A stretch of DNA of 64,000 bases from Pseudomonas fluorescens (GTDB lineage: Bacteria > Pseudomonadota > Gammaproteobacteria > Pseudomonadales > Pseudomonadaceae): positions 1,984,001 to 2,048,000 of the forward strand of contig NZ_CP012831.1 of the NCBI RefSeq assembly GCF_001307275.1, read 5' to 3'. Made by a program: the position numbers and the translations under genes. Positions 10,875 to 19,014 of the stretch are shown in pieces (position 1 is the first letter of the stretch; the number at the start of each line of letters is the position of its first letter). The notes beneath the pieces were generated by a model. It was not told the DNA's origin. It saw only the letters and a program-made list of their open reading frames with translations, and searched no databases.

Positions 10875-10991
10875 GCCCATTTTCTGGCTGGACAATGGGC
10901 CCTGTGGGAGCGTGCTTGCTCGCGATGGCGTTGGATCATTCAGCCTCGATTTGGCTGACACACCGCTATCGCGAGCAAGCTCGCTCCCACA
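10875..10991. repeat. Hairpin followed by a REP doublet
   Basis: A GCCCATT/AATGGGC hairpin (10875-10881 with 10894-10900) begins 7 bp after the stop of the unknown gene. Next comes a REPIN with arms at 10903-10926 and 10968-10991. The region separates two convergent genes and likely ends both transcripts; neither hairpin has a U-tract. Confidence 0.8.
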
Positions 10992-11014
10992 GGTTCTGCG
11001 CTTTGCCTGACGCA

Positions 11015-12436
11015 TCAGTTGTTGCGGATCTTCTCCACAATCGCCGTCGTCGAGCTGTTTTCCACCAGCCCCAACACCTTCACGGTACCGCCGTAGGCCG
11101 CGACGATGTCCGCGCCGACGACCTGGTCGATCCCGTAGTCACCGCCCTTGACCAGCACATCCGGCTTCACCTGGCGCAGCAGGTTTTCCGGCGTGCCCTC
11201 GCTGAAGCTGATCACCCAGTCCACTGCGCCCAGGCCGGCCAGGACCGCCATGCGCCGGTCGACGCTGTTGATCGGGCGCCCCGGCCCTTTGAGACGGCTC
11301 ACGGAGGCATCGTCATTGACCGCGACGATCAGGCGATCCCCCTGGGCCCTGGCCTGCTCGAGGTAGGTCACATGGCCGGCGTGCAGGATGTCGAAGCAAC
11401 CGTTGGTGAAGACGATGCTCTCGTTGTGGGCACGGGCGTCATCAACGGCCAGCAGCAGTTGCTCCAGGCCCAGCACGCCGCGCTCGGAGCCTTCCTCGCG
11501 CTGGATGGCGCGGCGCAGCTCGGGGGCGCTGATGGCTGCCGTGCCGAGCTTGCCGACGACAATGCCCGCCGCCAGGTTAGCCAGGGCGACCGCATGGGGC
11601 AGTTCCTCGCCGGCAGCGATCGCCGCGGCCAGCGTGGAAATCACGGTGTCGCCGGCACCCGTCACGTCGAACACTTCACGGGCACGGGCCGGCAGGTGCA
11701 ACGCAGGGTGACCGGGGCGCAGCAAGGTCATGCCGTGCTCGCCACGGGTCACCAGCAGGGCGCCGAGGTCGAGGTCTTGCATCAGTTGCGCGCCTTTGCT
11801 CACCAGTTCGTGCTCATCGACGCAACCGCCGACGATGGTTTCGAATTCGCTGAGGTTCGGCGTGATCAGGCTGGCGCCACGGTAGATGGAAAAATCCTTG
11901 CCCTTGGGGTCGGCCAGGACCGGAATGCCACGGGCACGGGCGGCCTGGATCAGCGCCTGGTGATTCTTCAACGCGCCTTTGCCGTAGTCCGACAGCACCA
12001 GGACCTTGACGCCTTCGAGCAAGTTGTCGACCTCGGCACCGAGGGCCAGGGGGTCGGTGGCGAAAGGTTCTTCGAAATCGATGCGCAGCAGTTGCTGGTG
12101 ACGGCTCATGACCCGCAGCTTGACGATGGTCGGCTGGTGCGCAACGCGCTGGAATATCGCACGTACGCCTGCGCCCTTGAGGCTGTTGGCCAGGCTGTCG
12201 GCAGCCTCGTCGTCGCCGGTCACGCCCACCAGGGAGGCCGGTGCGCCGAGGGCAGCGATGTTCAGGGCAACGTTGGCGGCACCGCCGGGGCGATCCTCGA
12301 TGTGCTCGACCTTGACCACCGGTACCGGCGCCTCAGGGGAAATCCGTGAGGTACCGCCATGCCAGTAGCGGTCGAGCATGACATCGCCGACCACCAATAC
12401 AGGGGCTTGATCGAATCGCGGCATGGACAACTTCAT
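11015..12436 (-). CDS. hldE: Bifunctional heptose 7-phosphate kinase / heptose 1-phosphate adenylyltransferase HldE
   Basis: A 473-residue two-domain enzyme. The N-terminal PfkB-like kinase (about residues 1-320) has VLVVGDVMLDRYWHG, GGAANVALNIAALGA and the anion hole VTGAGDTVIST. The C-terminal nucleotidyltransferase has TNGCFDILHAGHVTYL with the HxGH signature. HldE phosphorylates D-glycero-D-manno-heptose 7-phosphate at C1 and later attaches AMP, giving the ADP-heptose used by WaaC and WaaF. The ATG at 12436 gives the expected N-terminus (MKLSMPRFDQAPVLVVG); the longer frame to 12511 lacks family similarity. It is the last gene of the minus-strand LPS region, 99 bp after cysC. Confidence 0.96.
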   Translation of the reverse strand: MKLSMPRFDQAPVLVVGDVMLDRYWHGGTSRISPEAPVPVVKVEHIEDRPGGAANVALNIAALGAPASLVGVTGDDEAADSLANSLKGAGVRAIFQRVAHQPTIVKLRVMSRHQQLLRIDFEEPFATDPLALGAEVDNLLEGVKVLVLSDYGKGALKNHQALIQAARARGIPVLADPKGKDFSIYRGASLITPNLSEFETIVGGCVDEHELVSKGAQLMQDLDLGALLVTRGEHGMTLLRPGHPALHLPARAREVFDVTGAGDTVISTLAAAIAAGEELPHAVALANLAAGIVVGKLGTAAISAPELRRAIQREEGSERGVLGLEQLLLAVDDARAHNESIVFTNGCFDILHAGHVTYLEQARAQGDRLIVAVNDDASVSRLKGPGRPINSVDRRMAVLAGLGAVDWVISFSEGTPENLLRQVKPDVLVKGGDYGIDQVVGADIVAAYGGTVKVLGLVENSSTTAIVEKIRNN

Positions 12437-12535
12437 GGAGCATCCCACATACAAAATGAACAGGGCCGCGATATTAGCACAGGGTTGGCGAAGGCTTGTC
12501 CATGGCTGCAACGCGAAGCCAGGACGTTCGCTCCA

Positions 12536-13144
12536 TCAGATTTGCAGCAACGCCGAGAGCCGCGCACAGGCCTGGGCCAGCTCCACCTCGCTGGTATCGA
12601 TCGCGCAGTCTGGCGCAAGGGGGGCCTCGTAGGGGCTGTCGAGCCCGGTGAAGTTCTTGATCCGCCCGGCACAGGCCTCGCGGTACAACCCCTTGGGGTC
12701 ACGCCGGGCGCAGACGTCAAAAGGTGTACTCACATAAACCTCCACGAAGGTGCCCTCGGGAAACAACTGCCTGGCAGCTTCCCGGTCGGCCCGAAACGGT
12801 GAGATGGCCGCAACGATGACGATCAGGCCGGCATCGACCATCAGGCGCGCGACCTCGGCGATACGGCGGATATTTTCCTTGCGGGACTCGGCATCCATGC
12901 CCAGGCCCCGGCACAACCCCTGGCGCAGGTTGTCGCCATCGAGCAGGGAGGTGTGCAAGCCCTGCTGGTTGAGCTGCACTTCCAAGGCATTGGCCAGGGT
13001 CGACTTGCCCGCCCCCGATAATCCTGTCAGCCAGATGCAGCGCGGCCGCTGGGCCTTGATGGCCGCCCGATCCGCCGGCGTGAGCGCCTGTGCATAAGGA
13101 CGAATCTGCGCCTGCTGCATCGATACGTTTGACGTTTCATTCAT
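12536..13144 (-). CDS. cysC: Adenylylsulfate (APS) kinase
   Basis: A 202-residue P-loop kinase that phosphorylates APS at the 3' position to give PAPS, the universal sulfate donor. Walker A GLSGAGKST lies at residues 41-49, then DGDNLRQGLCRGLGM (APS contact), SRKENIRRIAEVA, AAISPFRADR and DPKGLYREACAG. It starts MNETSNVSMQ at the ATG at 13144, overlapping the sulfotransferase stop codon by 8 bp, which points to translational coupling. No ATP sulfurylase (cysND) or PAPS reductase is nearby, so this copy most likely feeds the adjacent sulfotransferase rather than cysteine synthesis. In PAO1, as I recall, hldE and msbA are neighbours without this pair. Confidence 0.92.
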   Translation of the reverse strand: MNETSNVSMQQAQIRPYAQALTPADRAAIKAQRPRCIWLTGLSGAGKSTLANALEVQLNQQGLHTSLLDGDNLRQGLCRGLGMDAESRKENIRRIAEVARLMVDAGLIVIVAAISPFRADREAARQLFPEGTFVEVYVSTPFDVCARRDPKGLYREACAGRIKNFTGLDSPYEAPLAPDCAIDTSEVELAQACARLSALLQI

Positions 13145-13841
13145 AACCAAGCATCTCGTAATCACGTTGGTACACCCGCCGCACCAGTCGACGGGTCCGC
13201 ACTGAGCAAATGTCCCTGACCGGCACCGTGGCGCGCTGCCAGCTATGGTTCACATGGGGCAACCTCGCGACCACTCCCAGGTGTTCGCACACTCGCTGAT
13301 AGTCCCGGTCCAGATATTCCTGGTAGCCGATGAAGTCCATCGCCAGGTGGCCGAGGGAATCGATGAGAAAATCCGTCTGAGCGGCGAAATGCAATTGCCG
13401 GGTGATGTTCTCCGGGTGCAGCCATCGCGCGACGAAATCATCGAAGTCGCGGTATTGGCCCACCATCTTCTGCGCCGCCTGATCGCGTGCGCCCAACGTA
13501 TTGCCCCGCAGGAAAGCATAGGCTGAATACGCACGCTCCAGCGGATCGCGAACAAAGGCAAATTTGAAACTGGCGGCGTACTGCTGCGCAAACTGCTCTT
13601 CGTACCAATACAGCGGCAAGTGGCCCGGGCTGTAGCCATCGAAAAGCCCCACGCAAACACTGCTGCCGGCGCATTTGGGCACATGGATGAACAGGCAGGC
13701 GCGCTGGGCAAACGCCTCGGGAAAACGGCAATTGGCCGACATCGACTTGTTCACGACCTGTCGGTCGACAACCGACAGGCGCCCCAACAGAAAGGAGCGC
13801 TGCGACTTGGGCAGCAGCTTCCAGAGATAGCGTTGCAGCAT
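13137..13841 (-). CDS. PAPS-dependent carbohydrate sulfotransferase (Sulfotransfer_2 type)
   Basis: A 234-residue protein with both PAPS-binding signatures. The 5'-phosphosulfate loop is FIHVPKCAGSSV (residues 51-62; Lys56 is the expected catalytic Lys, and the usual TAGTS is CAGSS here). The 3'-phosphate site is FVRDPLERAYSAYAF (96-110, with Arg98 and Ser106). No signal peptide or membrane segment, so it acts on the cytoplasmic side. The gene lies upstream of cysC and overlaps it by 8 bp, forming a PAPS-making and PAPS-using pair set between msbA and hldE. The acceptor is inferred to be an LPS core sugar or O-antigen precursor; another surface glycan is possible. Confidence 0.85.
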   Translation of the reverse strand: MLQRYLWKLLPKSQRSFLLGRLSVVDRQVVNKSMSANCRFPEAFAQRACLFIHVPKCAGSSVCVGLFDGYSPGHLPLYWYEEQFAQQYAASFKFAFVRDPLERAYSAYAFLRGNTLGARDQAAQKMVGQYRDFDDFVARWLHPENITRQLHFAAQTDFLIDSLGHLAMDFIGYQEYLDRDYQRVCEHLGVVARLPHVNHSWQRATVPVRDICSVRTRRLVRRVYQRDYEMLGYE

Positions 13842-13981
13842 TCAAACACCCGCGCGGGAGGGATGCCCCCCCTCGATGACTGGAGTTGGTTCAGGAAAGT
13901 CCTGGAGCCAAACCTTAGCAGTCACGAATCGCGGATTTATTGTGGATTGGTCAACGCAGGTAAAGTTTTCGATACAAACTC

Positions 13982-14150
13982 AGTGGGAGCGAGCGGGCTC
14001 GCGATGGCATCGACACATTCAATACCATCGGCGCAGACACACCGCCTTCGCGAGCAAGCTCGCTCCCACATTGGTTCTGAGGTGCATGCAACATGTGTGT
14101 CCAACACCGGACTTGTGGGAGCGAAGCCGGCCGAGAGAAACAGGCCGGCT
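13982..14150. repeat. REP doublet plus inverted repeat downstream of msbA
   Basis: The 329-bp gap between msbA and the sulfotransferase gene holds a REPIN (arms 13982-14005 and 14047-14070). It also holds a third partial arm at 14114 running into a perfect 8-bp inverted repeat AGCCGGCC (14125-14132) / GGCCGGCT (14143-14150). The latter sits 21 bp after the msbA stop on the minus strand and may end the msbA transcript, separating it from the sulfation pair. No U-tract follows. Confidence 0.75.
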
Positions 14151-14170
14151 CATAGCCTGGGGCCTGGAAC

Positions 14171-15976
14171 TCAGGCGATATTCTGGGCGGGAGCGTCCAG
14201 CCCCATGGCATGAAGGCGCGCGTAGTAGCCGTTCTGCGCCAAGAGCTCGCCATGGGTCCCTCGTTCGACGATCCGGCCCTGGTCCATCACCAGGATCAGG
14301 TCGGCCTTTTCGATGGTCGACAAACGGTGGGCGATGACCAGGGTCGTACGGCCTTTCATCACCTGGTCCAGCGCAGCCTGGATATGCCGCTCGGATTCGG
14401 TGTCCAGCGCCGAGGTGGCCTCGTCGAGGATCAGCAGCGGCGCGTTCTTCAACAATGCCCTGGCAATGGCCAGGCGCTGGCGTTGGCCGCCGGACAACAG
14501 CACGCCGTTTTCGCCCACCTCGGTGTCCAGGCCATTGGGCAACTGCTCGATGAAGTCCATCGCATAGGCATCCCGGGCCGCCTTCTCAATGTCGGCCCGT
14601 GGCGCACCGGCCAGGTCGCCGTAGGCGATATTGTTGGCCACCGTGTCGTTGAACAGGGTGACATGCTGGGTCACCTGGGCGACATGACGACGCAGGTTAC
14701 GCAGGCGGTAGTCTTCGATTTCCACGTCATCGAGCAGGATCTGGCCGACCTCGTGGTGATAGAAGCGCGGGATAAGGCTCGCCAGGGTCGACTTGCCGCT
14801 GCCCGAACGCCCCACCAGCGCGATCATCTGCCCGGGTGCCGCGCTGAAGCTGATGTCCTTGAGCACCTCGCGGTCAGCACCGGGGTAGGTGAAGCTCAGG
14901 TTGCGCACGTCGAGACGACCGCTGACCCGTTCCTGCTCGACCGTCCCCCCGTCGACCTCCGGCTCGACGTCCAGTTGCTCGAAGATGCTCTCGGCACCGG
15001 CCACGCCTTTCTGGATGGTGGAGCTGACTTCCGAGAGTTGGCGAATCGGCTTGGGCAGCAAGCCGGCAGCCGTGATGTAGGCCACCAGGTCACCGGCCGT
15101 CGCGTCACCGCGCAGGAACAGCACCAGGAACATCAGGGCCGCCATGGCGGTGTAGATCACCAGTTGCAGCATCGGCGTATAGACCGCGCCGGTACGCGTC
15201 ATGCGCAATTGCTTGTCGGTGTTGCCCTGGCTGGCGCTGGTAAAGCGCTGCTCTTCATAGGCCTCGCCGCCGAAGCTGCGCACCACGCGGTAGCCCTGGA
15301 TGGTCTCGGAGGCAACGTGAGTCACGTCGCCCATGGCCACCTGGATCTTTTTGCTCTGCTTGCGGAATTTCTTGCTGGTACTGCTGACCATGACCGCGAT
15401 CAGCGGCAGGATCGCCAACATCACCAGGGTCAGCTTCCAGTTCATCCACACCAGGTAGGCGAAGAGGAACACCACGGTGAGACCTTCGCGGATCACCACC
15501 TTGATGGCATCGGTGGCCGCACCGGTGACCATGGTCACGTTGAAGGTGATTCGGGAGATCAGGTGGCCGGAGTTGTGGGTGTCGAAGTAGCGATTGGGCA
15601 GCACCAGCAACTTCTTGAACAATTCGACCCGCAGGTCATGCACCAGCCCCAGGGAAACCCTGGCCAGGTAATAGTTGCCCAGGAACGACCCCAGGCCCTG
15701 CCAGGCAGCGATCAGAATGATCAGCAGCGGCACCGCCATCAGCAGTTTCAAGTCCTTGAGGTACGGCACGTTGGGAAAGAGCACCGCATCGGGGTTGCTC
15801 AAGCCGTCGACGAAATATTTGAGAATCCCGGCCAGCATGGGCTGGGTCGAAGCAAATATCACGAAACCCAGGATACTCAGCAGAAAAATGCCCGCGTAGG
15901 GTTTGACGTATCCCAGCAACCGAAAATAGATCTTCAGGCTGGAATCCTGTTCCGCTTTGGGCGGTGCGTCACTCAT
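14171..15976 (-). CDS. msbA: Lipid A export ATP-binding/permease protein MsbA
   Basis: A 601-residue ABC half-transporter. The N-terminal six-helix membrane domain (about 20-320) is followed by an ATPase domain with Walker A VGRSGSGKST, signature LLSGGQRQR, Walker B LLILDEATSALD and the switch His in IAHRLST. MsbA homodimers flip lipid A-core across the inner membrane. It starts MSDAPPKAEQDSSLKIYFRL; a GTG four codons upstream (15988) is possible but the ATG at 15976 matches homologues. Fifteen bases after waaL on the same strand, so the two are cotranscribed, coupling core flipping to O-antigen ligation. Confidence 0.97.
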   Translation of the reverse strand: MSDAPPKAEQDSSLKIYFRLLGYVKPYAGIFLLSILGFVIFASTQPMLAGILKYFVDGLSNPDAVLFPNVPYLKDLKLLMAVPLLIILIAAWQGLGSFLGNYYLARVSLGLVHDLRVELFKKLLVLPNRYFDTHNSGHLISRITFNVTMVTGAATDAIKVVIREGLTVVFLFAYLVWMNWKLTLVMLAILPLIAVMVSSTSKKFRKQSKKIQVAMGDVTHVASETIQGYRVVRSFGGEAYEEQRFTSASQGNTDKQLRMTRTGAVYTPMLQLVIYTAMAALMFLVLFLRGDATAGDLVAYITAAGLLPKPIRQLSEVSSTIQKGVAGAESIFEQLDVEPEVDGGTVEQERVSGRLDVRNLSFTYPGADREVLKDISFSAAPGQMIALVGRSGSGKSTLASLIPRFYHHEVGQILLDDVEIEDYRLRNLRRHVAQVTQHVTLFNDTVANNIAYGDLAGAPRADIEKAARDAYAMDFIEQLPNGLDTEVGENGVLLSGGQRQRLAIARALLKNAPLLILDEATSALDTESERHIQAALDQVMKGRTTLVIAHRLSTIEKADLILVMDQGRIVERGTHGELLAQNGYYARLHAMGLDAPAQNIA

Positions 15977-15991
15977 CGTCGGGCTCACTGG

Positions 15992-17164
15992 TTAGGAAGA
16001 ACGCGGAATTTTATCACAGCCACCGGCATTGGCCTGCGCCCAGGTCAAAACGCTGGCCAGGCCAATTGGCAGCCAGGTAATGAACCATTCGGCGCGAGGG
16101 GTTCCGGTCAGGCTCGCGGCATCGAACTGCATTGCCAGGAACGAAAACACCCACATGCCGAGCACGCCCCGACCCAGCAGGCTTTCCCGGGCACGCCAGG
16201 CTTCGCGCAACACCCCGAACCAGACAATGCACCACAGCAGCAGCCCCGGCAGCCCGAGTTGAATGGCGACATGGCTGAACAGATTGTGGGCGTGATCGAA
16301 CTTGAGGCCGTGGCTGATAACCCGATAGTCGGCCGCCACGCCAAGACCACCCCATGGGCGTTCGGCAATCATGTGCAGGCTCGACATGAAAATCTCGGGC
16401 CGATAGGAAGCACCGCGCGCCATGACCAGCGGCTCGAGCAACCAGAAGGTCAGCATGGCCAGCACCAGGGTCGTGGCGGCGATAATCCGGACCCGCTGGT
16501 CCCGACAATAGAGCGGCATGGCCAACACGCTGAGCAGCAAGGCCAGCGCAGCGCCGCGACTCTGGCTCGCCACCACGAATATCCCCAACAGCCCCAAGGC
16601 CACGACCCAAAGCACTTGCAGCCCCATATGACGCGGCATCCAATGCAACATCCAGATCGCCGCTAACCCGATCACATAGCCGCCGAGGATGGGATGGGAC
16701 AACTCCCCCAGCCCTTGCAGGCGCGCATTCCAAGGATGGTTCGTATACCCGTAGAAATAGATGATGGCCATCAAGGCCGTCAGCGCAAGCCCCAGGCCAC
16801 CCCATTGCATGACGCGAATCACGCGTTCGGGTTGGCCGTTGGCAAAAATCGGGAAAAACAACAGGAACGCCAGGATGTAGATCAATCGCTTGGCTTCGCG
16901 GGCAGGCTCTGCCACTTCGGCCCAGGCCAGTGTCACCAGGGCCCAGGCCATCAGCGCCAGCAACGCCGTGTAGATCACGCGCTGGGCACGCCATAACTCT
17001 GCCAGCCGATGACGGGCCGGCCAGGCAAAGACGATCACCGGCAGCCAGACAAATGCAACCAACCCTTGTTGATAAATCTTGTTGGTCGGTGCCAGGGCTA
17101 TCGCCAGCAAAAACCATAACAAGCCAAAGGCCATCCAGCCCTGTGCCCAACGTGTTGCCTGCAT
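15992..17164 (-). CDS. waaL: O-antigen ligase WaaL
   Basis: A 390-residue polytopic inner-membrane protein (about 10-12 helices) of the Wzy_C/O-antigen ligase family. A long periplasmic loop in the C-terminal half contains the conserved His block FDHAHNLFSHVAIQLGLPGL, thought to be part of the ligase site. It transfers O antigen from undecaprenyl diphosphate to lipid A-core in the periplasm. The sequence is poorly conserved outside this loop, as expected for WaaL. It is next to msbA and divergent from the kinase-like gene at 17272, matching the P. aeruginosa waaL locus. Confidence 0.92.
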   Translation of the reverse strand: MQATRWAQGWMAFGLLWFLLAIALAPTNKIYQQGLVAFVWLPVIVFAWPARHRLAELWRAQRVIYTALLALMAWALVTLAWAEVAEPAREAKRLIYILAFLLFFPIFANGQPERVIRVMQWGGLGLALTALMAIIYFYGYTNHPWNARLQGLGELSHPILGGYVIGLAAIWMLHWMPRHMGLQVLWVVALGLLGIFVVASQSRGAALALLLSVLAMPLYCRDQRVRIIAATTLVLAMLTFWLLEPLVMARGASYRPEIFMSSLHMIAERPWGGLGVAADYRVISHGLKFDHAHNLFSHVAIQLGLPGLLLWCIVWFGVLREAWRARESLLGRGVLGMWVFSFLAMQFDAASLTGTPRAEWFITWLPIGLASVLTWAQANAGGCDKIPRSS

Positions 17165-17271
17165 CTAACGCTCCTAAACGGTCTACCAGCCAAACCGGCA
17201 TGGTGAAAACAAAAACTTTTGGGCATCATGGCCCGCCACGGCACCGGTTCTTTCAACAAGGTTTCCCTACG

Positions 17272-17877
17272 ATGCAATCCTCACGGCTTCCCCAAGCCGC
17301 TTTGAATCAATTGATTGAAGGCGCCAGCATTCTGGAGGCCGACAGCTACGGCCCAAAAGTCTATCTGCTGCAGGATGGGAATATCCTCAAGCTGTTTCGC
17401 CGCAAGCGGCTGTTTTCTTCGGCCCTGCTAAGGCCTTATTCAACGCGATTCATCAATAATGCGGCCCGCCTGCAGAAGCTCGGCGTACCGACCCTCCAAG
17501 TGCTGGCCCTCTACAAACTGCAAAAACCCGGCATGACCGCCGTACTGTATCGACCGCTTCCCGGTAAAACCCTGCGTCAATTATCGAATCAGGAAAATTT
17601 CAGCTGGCAGCATACCCTTCCAGCACTTGTCGAGTTGATCCGCAGCCTGCATGCCAGCGGTATTTATTTTCGCTCGCTGCACCTGGGCAACATCGTAGTC
17701 ACGCCTGAAAACCAACTGGGGCTGATCGATGTGGCCGACATGCGCTTCCTGCGTTCGCCGCTGCCACGCTACCTGGCACGTCGCAACTTGCAGCATTTCG
17801 CTCGTTATATTGCCCGAGAGAACCTGAACGAGAGCTTTCCGATGCAAGCATTGGAGAACGCCCTACTGGCTGCCTGA
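17272..17877 (+). CDS. Kinase-fold LPS-associated protein, probably lacking catalytic Asp
   Basis: A 201-residue protein starting MQSSRLPQAALNQLIEG, the only plus-strand gene in the waaL-waaF stretch apart from the islet gene. It has a short kinase-like fold: YLLQDGNILKLFRRKRLF (N-lobe with Lys40), then YFRSLHLGNIVV (134-142) where kinases carry HxDxxxxN, and LGLIDVADM (150-156) in place of DFG. The catalytic-loop Asp position is Ser135, while Asn140 and Asp153 are kept. Homologues are sometimes called toluene tolerance proteins. A reduced kinase or a pseudokinase scaffold for LPS modification is inferred. The gene is divergent from waaL and convergent with wapR, overlapping its 3' end by 15 bp. 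Confidence 0.75.
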   Translation: MQSSRLPQAALNQLIEGASILEADSYGPKVYLLQDGNILKLFRRKRLFSSALLRPYSTRFINNAARLQKLGVPTLQVLALYKLQKPGMTAVLYRPLPGKTLRQLSNQENFSWQHTLPALVELIRSLHASGIYFRSLHLGNIVVTPENQLGLIDVADMRFLRSPLPRYLARRNLQHFARYIARENLNESFPMQALENALLAA

Positions 17878-18966
17878 GATCAACTGCCGCGCGACCTGGC
17901 TGAAGCTCGACCAGGCCTCGTCAGGGGCCAGTGCCCGGTACTGGGCCGCGGCGACCGTATCGGCCGAAGCCTGCGCCGCTCGTTCGATCGCCTCGCTCCA
18001 GCCGCTTTCGTCGTTGGGCATCGCATACCAGCCGGTGTCGCCCAACTGCTCACGAAAGACCGCAAGTTCGCTGGCCAGCACCGGGACACGAGCCAGGACA
18101 GCCTCCTGGAGGGTCAGCCCAAGGCCCTCGTCCAGGGACGGGATCAACACCCAGTCAAATGCCCGATAGAGCGTCGCCACATCCTCCAGATGCCCGACCA
18201 GCAAGATCTTGCCGACCAGGTCCGGCCGGGCGATCCGCGCTTGCAGCGCTTCGCGCCTCGGCCCCTCGCCGACAATCACCAGGCGCCAATCGGGATGGTG
18301 GGCCGCTACCCGGCCAAAGGCCTCCAACAGACAGGCGAACCCCTTGCTGTCCACCAGCCGTCCCACCGCGCCAAATATGCGCATCTGCGGGCCAGGCAAA
18401 CCCAGTCGGGCACGTGCCGCTTCGCGAGGCAACAGCGCGGCCTGGAATTGCGCCGGATCGAACGCGCTACGCAGCGCAGCGACCTGCATGCCCAACTCGT
18501 CCTGGAGCGATGTCGCCAGGGTCTGGGATACCGCTGCCAGGGTCAGGCGGGAGGCAGGGAAGCCGCGCAACAGTTCGCGACCCGAAGGATTGAGGCGTGT
18601 CGCACCATGGAAAATCACCACCACGCGGATCTGCGGCATAGCCTTGAGGACCGGCAACAAGGTACGGGCCACGCCGATGCCATCGAGCAATACCACCCGC
18701 GCATCGCTGTCGAGCAACGCCTGACGGAAACGACTGCGCATCAGGGGTTTGAGCAGGCGCCAGACGTGTCGGCCCTTGAGCCGGGCCGATGTCATATTCC
18801 ACTCAAGCGTCGCCCCGACATCGATCTGGCAGGCAGCCGCCGTCCCCTGCAAGAGCCATGTCTTGACAGGCATCGCTGGTTCCATCCGCGAGAGAATCTG
18901 ATTATGGACCTTGTGTACCGAAGCGAACGGTGCACCGCCCGCCCACATGACATTGATAATGCTCAT
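17863..18966 (-). CDS. wapR: Glycosyltransferase WapR-like (LPS outer core)
   Basis: A 367-residue GT-B protein of the GT4 group. It starts MSIINVMWAGGAPFASVHKV and has the donor-site elements GAVGRLVDSKGFACLLEAF, LVIVGEGPRREALQARI and the E-x7-E-type block PSLDEGLGLTLQEAVLARVP. In P. aeruginosa the gene next to waaL, wapR (PA5000), adds the rhamnose to which O antigen is attached. The shared position and fold support the name, but donor and linkage may differ in this species. It overlaps the convergent kinase-like gene by 15 bp at its 3' end. Confidence 0.8.
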   Translation of the reverse strand: MSIINVMWAGGAPFASVHKVHNQILSRMEPAMPVKTWLLQGTAAACQIDVGATLEWNMTSARLKGRHVWRLLKPLMRSRFRQALLDSDARVVLLDGIGVARTLLPVLKAMPQIRVVVIFHGATRLNPSGRELLRGFPASRLTLAAVSQTLATSLQDELGMQVAALRSAFDPAQFQAALLPREAARARLGLPGPQMRIFGAVGRLVDSKGFACLLEAFGRVAAHHPDWRLVIVGEGPRREALQARIARPDLVGKILLVGHLEDVATLYRAFDWVLIPSLDEGLGLTLQEAVLARVPVLASELAVFREQLGDTGWYAMPNDESGWSEAIERAAQASADTVAAAQYRALAPDEAWSSFSQVARQLISGSQ

Positions 18967-19014
18967 CGAGCAGCAAACCTTTTATCGCGGACCAGGATTC
19001 ATGCTTCGCGGCAT

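Noticed and set aside
12359..12802. Plus-strand frames in the hldE-cysC region
   Set aside because: They are antisense to hldE and cysC and show no conserved motif.
14210..16666. 818-codon plus-strand frame opposite msbA and waaL
   Set aside because: Rich in Gln, His and Asp as typical of antisense shadows; it spans two real genes on the other strand.
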